Below are positions 32,088 through 34,383 of a DNA stretch of 34,383 bases, piece by piece. The notes under the pieces are model-generated. The model was not told where the DNA came from. It made no database searches and saw only the letters and a list, made by a program, of their open reading frames with translations. The first letter of the stretch is position 1. Every line of letters begins with the position of its first letter. Location of the stretch: positions 1 to 34,383 of IMG/VR virus record IMGVR_UViG_3300007735_000651; one strand, 5' to 3'. Origin of the DNA: a virus. A program made the position numbers and the translations under genes.

Positions 32088-32689
32088 GGAAGGCTTTCAA
32101 GTTGTTGAATTTTTAGGTCTACATCACCCAAGAACTGGATGACTGAATTCTCAAGCAAATTAACCATTTCGGGGTCATAGTTAATGCGCTTGATGAATAG
32201 CTGATGTCTTTCTGGAAGACGTGGATCAAAACTTACAAAATCGCACCAAGGGCGGTCGGCGCAAGCCATTTGCCACATTATTTGCGTTATGTATTTTTCG
32301 GGTACTTTGCGGTCTAGCAAGGTTTGGAGGTGGGTCGCCGTATTTGGACATTTGATCTCAACCATCCCCTCATTAGCCAAACCGTCTGGGGACGCGCCAG
32401 ACATGGTGATCCAAGGGTGGTCGATAAACCCCACCTCGGTCACCAATAAGTCCATTCTGGCCTCATATGCGGCTCTGGCAAACGGCTCGGTATCTGTACC
32501 CCATTGCATGGCTGAATTGCTGTAAGACTCGGCAGGCTTGCCGGTTAAGCGTTCACAGACAAGCTGGGCAAGGTAATTCTCGCGGCTGGTGCTGTAACCC
32601 GTCTTGGTCTTGGCAATGATGTCTGCCACACGGCTGGCGGTGACCTTACCGCACCTGGCGGCAAACCATTCTTCTGTACGTTGTTCCAT
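32084..32689 (-). CDS. YqaJ-family (lambda exonuclease-like) exonuclease
   Basis: A 201-aa nuclease of the YqaJ/lambda exonuclease clade. RTEEWFAARCGKVTASRVADI opens the fold; the active site shows SGASPDGL (Asp), VEIKCP (Glu and Lys) and the downstream QIMWQMA helix with Gln. It degrades one strand of double-stranded DNA ends 5' to 3', giving substrate to the annealing protein encoded just upstream. The pair is coupled by a one-base overlap (TAATG). Confidence 0.92.
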   Translation of the reverse strand: MEQRTEEWFAARCGKVTASRVADIIAKTKTGYSTSRENYLAQLVCERLTGKPAESYSNSAMQWGTDTEPFARAAYEARMDLLVTEVGFIDHPWITMSGASPDGLANEGMVEIKCPNTATHLQTLLDRKVPEKYITQIMWQMACADRPWCDFVSFDPRLPERHQLFIKRINYDPEMVNLLENSVIQFLGDVDLKIQQLESLP

Positions 32690-33255
32690 TATTTGCCCTC
32701 CAACATGGCTTTTTTAGCGTCTTTTTTGGCAATAACCTTAGCCTGCCATGCTTGCTCGCCGTTTGTGGCCTTGTACGCCGCCTTATACGTTTCTTGAAGC
32801 TCTTTAACCGTGGTGACTTCATCCATTGCCGCCATCAAGTCAAGGATTTGGTTTTCGTTGACCGTGGATTTAATTTCAGTGCGGCGGCTGGCTTGGTTGC
32901 CATCATCATCTTCTGGGGCAATACCGCAGGCAGCCATCAAACTGTAACGCCTGGCATACGTTAAAGCCGAGCCGTAACCCTGTGGATCTTGTTTGCTAGC
33001 GGGAACGTGAAGAATGCCGCATTCCAGCATTTCGCCACTTTCGTGGATAAACATGGTTTCCACCATTACGCCATCTGTACAGTCATAGCATTTCTGAATC
33101 AGGGCTATACCGTTGTCGTTTAAGCCTGCAATGACCGCCTCTACACAAGCGGCAAGGTCAGCATAGCGGGATTTGAAATGCGGGTTTGTAGAGGACTTTA
33201 AAGCAGGCCCAAATGCCTTTTGTGCTTTGACCAGCGCGGTTGCAATTTGTTTCAT
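32689..33255 (-). CDS. erf: ERF-family single-strand annealing protein
   Basis: A 188-aa recombinase. The N-terminal core KSRYADLAACVEAV, LNDNGIALIQ, QGYGSALTYARRYSLMAACGIAPEDDDGNQAS is the ERF superfamily signature (P22 Erf-like). The C-terminal 60 residues are helical and variable. It anneals resected strands and, with the exonuclease downstream, forms a Red-like module for recombination and circularisation or concatemer formation. P22-type phages also use Erf to circularise headful-packaged DNA, which fits this genome. Confidence 0.92.
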   Translation of the reverse strand: MKQIATALVKAQKAFGPALKSSTNPHFKSRYADLAACVEAVIAGLNDNGIALIQKCYDCTDGVMVETMFIHESGEMLECGILHVPASKQDPQGYGSALTYARRYSLMAACGIAPEDDDGNQASRRTEIKSTVNENQILDLMAAMDEVTTVKELQETYKAAYKATNGEQAWQAKVIAKKDAKKAMLEGK

Positions 33256-33264
33256 GATGTTTCC

Positions 33265-33498
33265 TTAATAAAATTTTGGGCCACAGGTCACGTCCACCAG
33301 CGTTTCGGCGGTGTAACCATTGATCTTGCGTTTACCGTATATCGTGATGGCTCTGAGGCCATTCTTTTCACATTGTTTAATTGCGTCTATGACTTCATTC
33401 CTGCCCATTGGCTGGATGTTTTTGTCCATGACAAGCGTTTGGGCTGTTTCGGGGTCGCTGGCGCAAGCCGCCAGCAAAAGCAAAAGAATGTATTTCAT
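33265..33498 (-). CDS. Predicted lipoprotein of the early operon
   Basis: A 77-aa protein with a lipoprotein signal peptide: a short basic N-terminus, Leu-rich core and the lipobox LAAC with Cys12 (MKYILLLLLAACAS). The mature part is about 66 residues, mixed alpha/beta with another Cys pair (QCEKNG, DVTCGP). Phage-encoded early lipoproteins are often superinfection-exclusion factors that block receptors, as in T5 Llp. That is possible here, but unproven. It sits ten bases from the ERF gene. Confidence 0.78.
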   Translation of the reverse strand: MKYILLLLLAACASDPETAQTLVMDKNIQPMGRNEVIDAIKQCEKNGLRAITIYGKRKINGYTAETLVDVTCGPKFY

Positions 33499-33500
33499 GA

Positions 33501-33776
33501 TTAAAAAATGTTGTTGGCTAAACCGTTGATGACAAACCCAACGCGCTTGGCGCTGGGCGGCTCATAACCGGCACGTTCTTTGACGCACTGATAGACGTAC
33601 TTAAATGCTGCTTTGGAAATGTCGTAAGTAATGTCCAGTTCGCCGCATTTGACAAACACGTCAAAGTTCCCGTCTGTGTCCCAATCGTCACCGTCATACC
33701 AAGTCCATTCAATCGTGACTTCACCGTAGTTATTTAGGTATTCCTCAAAAGTGCCTTGTTCGCCATCGTTCAGCAT
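33501..33776 (-). CDS. Small acidic early protein
   Basis: A 91-aa acidic protein with aromatic/acidic strands (EWTWYDGDDWDTDGNFDVFVKC, near 23-44). Its high negative charge and small size are features of DNA-mimic inhibitors, although many unrelated early proteins look like this. It overlaps the first gene of the leftward operon by seven bases. No family recognised. Confidence 0.72.
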   Translation of the reverse strand: MLNDGEQGTFEEYLNNYGEVTIEWTWYDGDDWDTDGNFDVFVKCGELDITYDISKAAFKYVYQCVKERAGYEPPSAKRVGFVINGLANNIF

Positions 33777-33892
33777 GATGCCCTCCAGACTAAAACGTCA
33801 AGAGCGACCACCACAATGGCGGCTATGGATACCGCATACAGGGCGACTTGCGCCCAATCGGTCGGTTTTTTGTAGGTTTCTATGTCAAACAT
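33770..33892 (-). CDS. Small membrane protein, first gene of the leftward operon
   Basis: A 40-aa protein with a good AAGGAG seven bases before ATG 33892. The N-terminus is hydrophilic (FDIETYKKPTDWAQ), followed by one hydrophobic helix (VALYAVSIAAIVVVALDVLVW). It is the first product of the leftward early transcript. The helix suggests an inner-membrane peptide acting at the start of infection. No family recognised. Confidence 0.68.
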   Translation of the reverse strand: MFDIETYKKPTDWAQVALYAVSIAAIVVVALDVLVWRASC

Positions 33893-33940
33893 TGTTTACT
33901 CCTTAAAGACCCTGTGCGAAATTGCTGGGGCATGGATGCA

Positions 33941-33960
33941 TTGTTAAGCAAACTAAACAA
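33941..33960. promoter_or_regulatory. Putative operator, imperfect palindrome
   Basis: TTGTTAAG (33941-33948), four spacer bases, then CTAAACAA (33953-33960), giving half-sites TTGTTWAG and CTWAACAA. It is the only octamer copy with an inverted partner, so it is the best candidate for a dimer site of the cro-like protein. Confidence 0.55.
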
Positions 33961-33973
33961 TCATGCAAGCAAT

Positions 33974-33981
33974 TTGTTAAG
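33974..33981. promoter_or_regulatory. Putative operator half-site
   Basis: Second exact TTGTTAAG, 33 bases from the first (about three helical turns). No inverted partner is visible. Confidence 0.45.
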
Positions 33982-34004
33982 TACCCGACCATTTTGTGGG
34001 GATT

Positions 34005-34032
34005 TTGTTGTTTATCTGCCTTAACATAGAAT
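34005..34032 (+). promoter_or_regulatory. Promoter of the cro-like gene
   Basis: -35 TTGTTG (34005-34010), spacer 16, -10 TAGAAT (34027-34032, five of six consensus bases). The near-operator CTTAACA (34020-34026) fills the end of the spacer. The start codon of the cro-like gene begins only seven bases after the -10 box, so the expected start site coincides with ATG 34039. Confidence 0.6.
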
Positions 34033-34038
34033 CACCGC

Positions 34039-34194
34039 ATGACTAAACAAGACATTATCAAATTGGCAGGCTCACAGGCTGAGCTTGCTAAGTTACTCAA
34101 GGTAAGCCGATCAGCGGTTTGCCAATGGAAAGCCGTGCCAGAGCTGCGGATGCGGCAATTAAAAGATTTAAGACCCCAGTGGTTTACAACTTAA
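34039..34194 (+). CDS. Cro-like (YdaS/Cro-family) repressor
   Basis: A 51-aa helix-turn-helix protein. Residues 12-30 form the DNA-binding motif (SQAELAKLLKVSRSAVCQW), followed by PELRMRQLKDLRPQW, which is the usual short C-terminal segment of Cro/YdaS proteins. The message appears leaderless, since the ATG lies where transcription should start and no ribosome site precedes it. TTGTTAAG-type sites lie in its own promoter region and between the -35 and -10 of the next promoter, so I infer autorepression and control of the rightward operon. No CI partner is encoded. Confidence 0.82.
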   Translation: MTKQDIIKLAGSQAELAKLLKVSRSAVCQWKAVPELRMRQLKDLRPQWFTT

Positions 34195-34210
34195 CAAAAC
34201 TATGTATAAT
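34183..34210 (+). promoter_or_regulatory. Main rightward promoter
   Basis: -35 TTTACA (34183-34188, five of six) and -10 TATAAT (34205-34210, perfect) with a 16-base spacer. The -35 box is within codons of the cro-like gene. It is the best promoter by eye in the window and drives the structured RNA and probably the whole rightward operon. Confidence 0.8.
34190..34197. promoter_or_regulatory. Putative operator in the promoter spacer
   Basis: CTTAACAA, the exact reverse complement of TTGTTAAG, between the -35 and -10 boxes of the main rightward promoter. A protein bound there would block RNA polymerase. Confidence 0.55.
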
Positions 34211-34215
34211 CACAA

Positions 34216-34378
34216 CCGTCTAGAGTGGCATCTGGACGTAGACGGAAATCGGAGAACCCTACAGATACCTGTGCGGTCTTGTCAGACGACAAACGAACTT
34301 TTGATTTCCGTCATACGTTTTGTTGTTGCTCTCGCCAAGAGCCAAGACCGCAGAGAGATTTGTAGGGTTTTTGCTTTT
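34216..34378 (+). ncRNA. Pseudoknotted leader RNA of the rightward operon
   Basis: Expected transcription starts near 34217. Helix A: 34236-34250 pairs with 34303-34312 plus 34314-34318, 15 base pairs with one bulged A. Helix B: 34253-34266 pairs with 34358-34371, 14 pairs with two wobbles. Helix C: TGCGGTCTTG (34272-34281) pairs with CAAGACCGCA (34343-34352), ten perfect pairs. Hairpin D: GCTCT (34328-34332) with AGAGC (34338-34342), directly abutting helix C. A crosses B and C, so together they form a pseudoknot. A short 5' hairpin CCGTCTA (34216-34222)/TAGACGG (34239-34245) shares bases with A and must open for it to form. T-runs at 34368-34372 and 34375-34378 follow helix B. No known RNA family is recognised. 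It may be a stand-alone RNA of about 155 nt or a cis-acting leader. Confidence 0.72.
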
Positions 34379-34383
34379 GGACA
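34257..34383. repeat. Right copy of the 127-bp terminal direct repeat
   Basis: Exact copy of bases 1-127; see the left copy. Because this copy continues an intact upstream sequence, the structured RNA is contiguous only here. Confidence 0.9.
34358..34378 (+). terminator. Possible intrinsic terminator closing the leader RNA
   Basis: The 3' arm of helix B (34358-34367, ending GTAGGG) is followed by TTTTTGCTTTT (34368-34378). The partner arm lies about 100 nt upstream, so this is not a simple local hairpin; termination would depend on the pseudoknot fold. It resembles tR' of lambda by position, about 155 nt after the promoter. Confidence 0.5.

Larger units (their letters stand above)
33893..34038. 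promoter_or_regulatory. Divergent control region
   Basis: A 146-base AT-rich intergenic region between the leftward early genes and the cro-like gene. It holds two exact TTGTTAAG octamers (33941-33948 and 33974-33981) and the near-copy CTTAACA at 34020-34026. A rightward promoter for the cro-like gene is visible at 34005-34032. I could not find a clean -35/-10 pair for the leftward genes; the leftward promoter probably overlaps the first octamer. Confidence 0.65.

Noticed and set aside
34202-34383. Open frame of 112 codons running from ATG 34202 across the circular junction to base 284
   Set aside because: The ATG lies inside the -10 box, no ribosome site exists for it or for the inner GTG, and the same bases form long RNA helices. 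Equally long frames are open on the other strand, as happens in structured RNA.
34216-34383. Group I or group II intron, or self-cleaving ribozyme
   Set aside because: A pseudoknot is present, but group I P7/P3 core sequences, group II domain V and hammerhead core bases are not found, and the region does not interrupt a gene.
1-34383. CRISPR arrays, insertion sequences, reverse transcriptase with template/variable repeats
   Set aside because: No regularly spaced direct repeats, transposase, reverse transcriptase or paired variable repeats were seen.

Overview
The window is a complete, circularly closed genome of a small tailed phage. Its first 127 bases (1-127) are repeated exactly as its last 127 (34257-34383), so the unique length is 34256 bp. 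The morphogenesis set is podovirus-like: a P22/T7-type portal of 763 aa, a gp4/gp11-like adaptor, a tail nozzle, no tape measure and no sheath. The host is probably a Gram-negative. A lipoprotein with a lipobox, an M15 endolysin next to a holin, and small early genes typical of beta-proteobacterial (Burkholderiales) prophages suggest a freshwater beta-proteobacterium, but this is inference. There is no integrase, no CI-type repressor, no DNA polymerase, primase or helicase, no tRNA and no CRISPR.

Layout. (1) Regulatory switch, 33893-34256: a divergent intergenic region, a 51-aa Cro-like protein (34039-34194), and a strong rightward promoter (TTTACA/TATAAT) overlapping the 3' end of that gene. 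Three exact copies of TTGTTAAG (either strand) plus near-copies lie here, one inside the spacer of the rightward promoter, and look like the operators. (2) Leader, 34216-34383 joined to 128-374: about 410 nt without a convincing gene. The first ~160 nt fold as a pseudoknotted RNA that ends in a T-run, like an intrinsic terminator. It precedes a nearly unbroken ~30 kb rightward operon. (3) Accessory and recombination genes, 375-4526: a replication-initiator-like C-terminal fragment, VRR-NUC nuclease, NinB, a TGT/DpdA-like protein with a queuosine-precursor transporter, a YbcO-like nuclease, a GT-A glycosyltransferase and small proteins. (4) ParB-methyltransferase fusion and packaging/head genes, 4523-15833. 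(5) DUF115/MptE-like, SAM methyltransferase and second DUF115 cassette, 15872-18668, set between head and tail genes. (6) Tail, ejection and fibre genes, 18665-28747. (7) Lysis region, 28740-30467. (8) Leftward early operon, 33892 down to 30464: a membrane peptide, a small acidic protein, a lipoprotein, an ERF-type annealing protein, a YqaJ exonuclease, a small protein with an SSB-like C-terminal tip, a winged-helix protein and small conserved genes.

How it may work together (inference): the Cro-like protein probably binds the TTGTTAAG sites to time leftward early and rightward late transcription. Early genes supply a Red-like annealing/exonuclease pair. Rightward transcription must pass the leader RNA and at least two further intrinsic terminators (3307-3332 and 15841-15870), so an antitermination or read-through control resembling lambda Q/pR'-tR' or HK022 put is plausible. 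DNA protection may come from both the methyltransferase and a salvage-type 7-deazaguanine pathway. The most interesting candidates for something undescribed are the pseudoknotted leader RNA, the minimal DpdA-like/transporter pair, and the sugar-like cassette embedded among virion genes.
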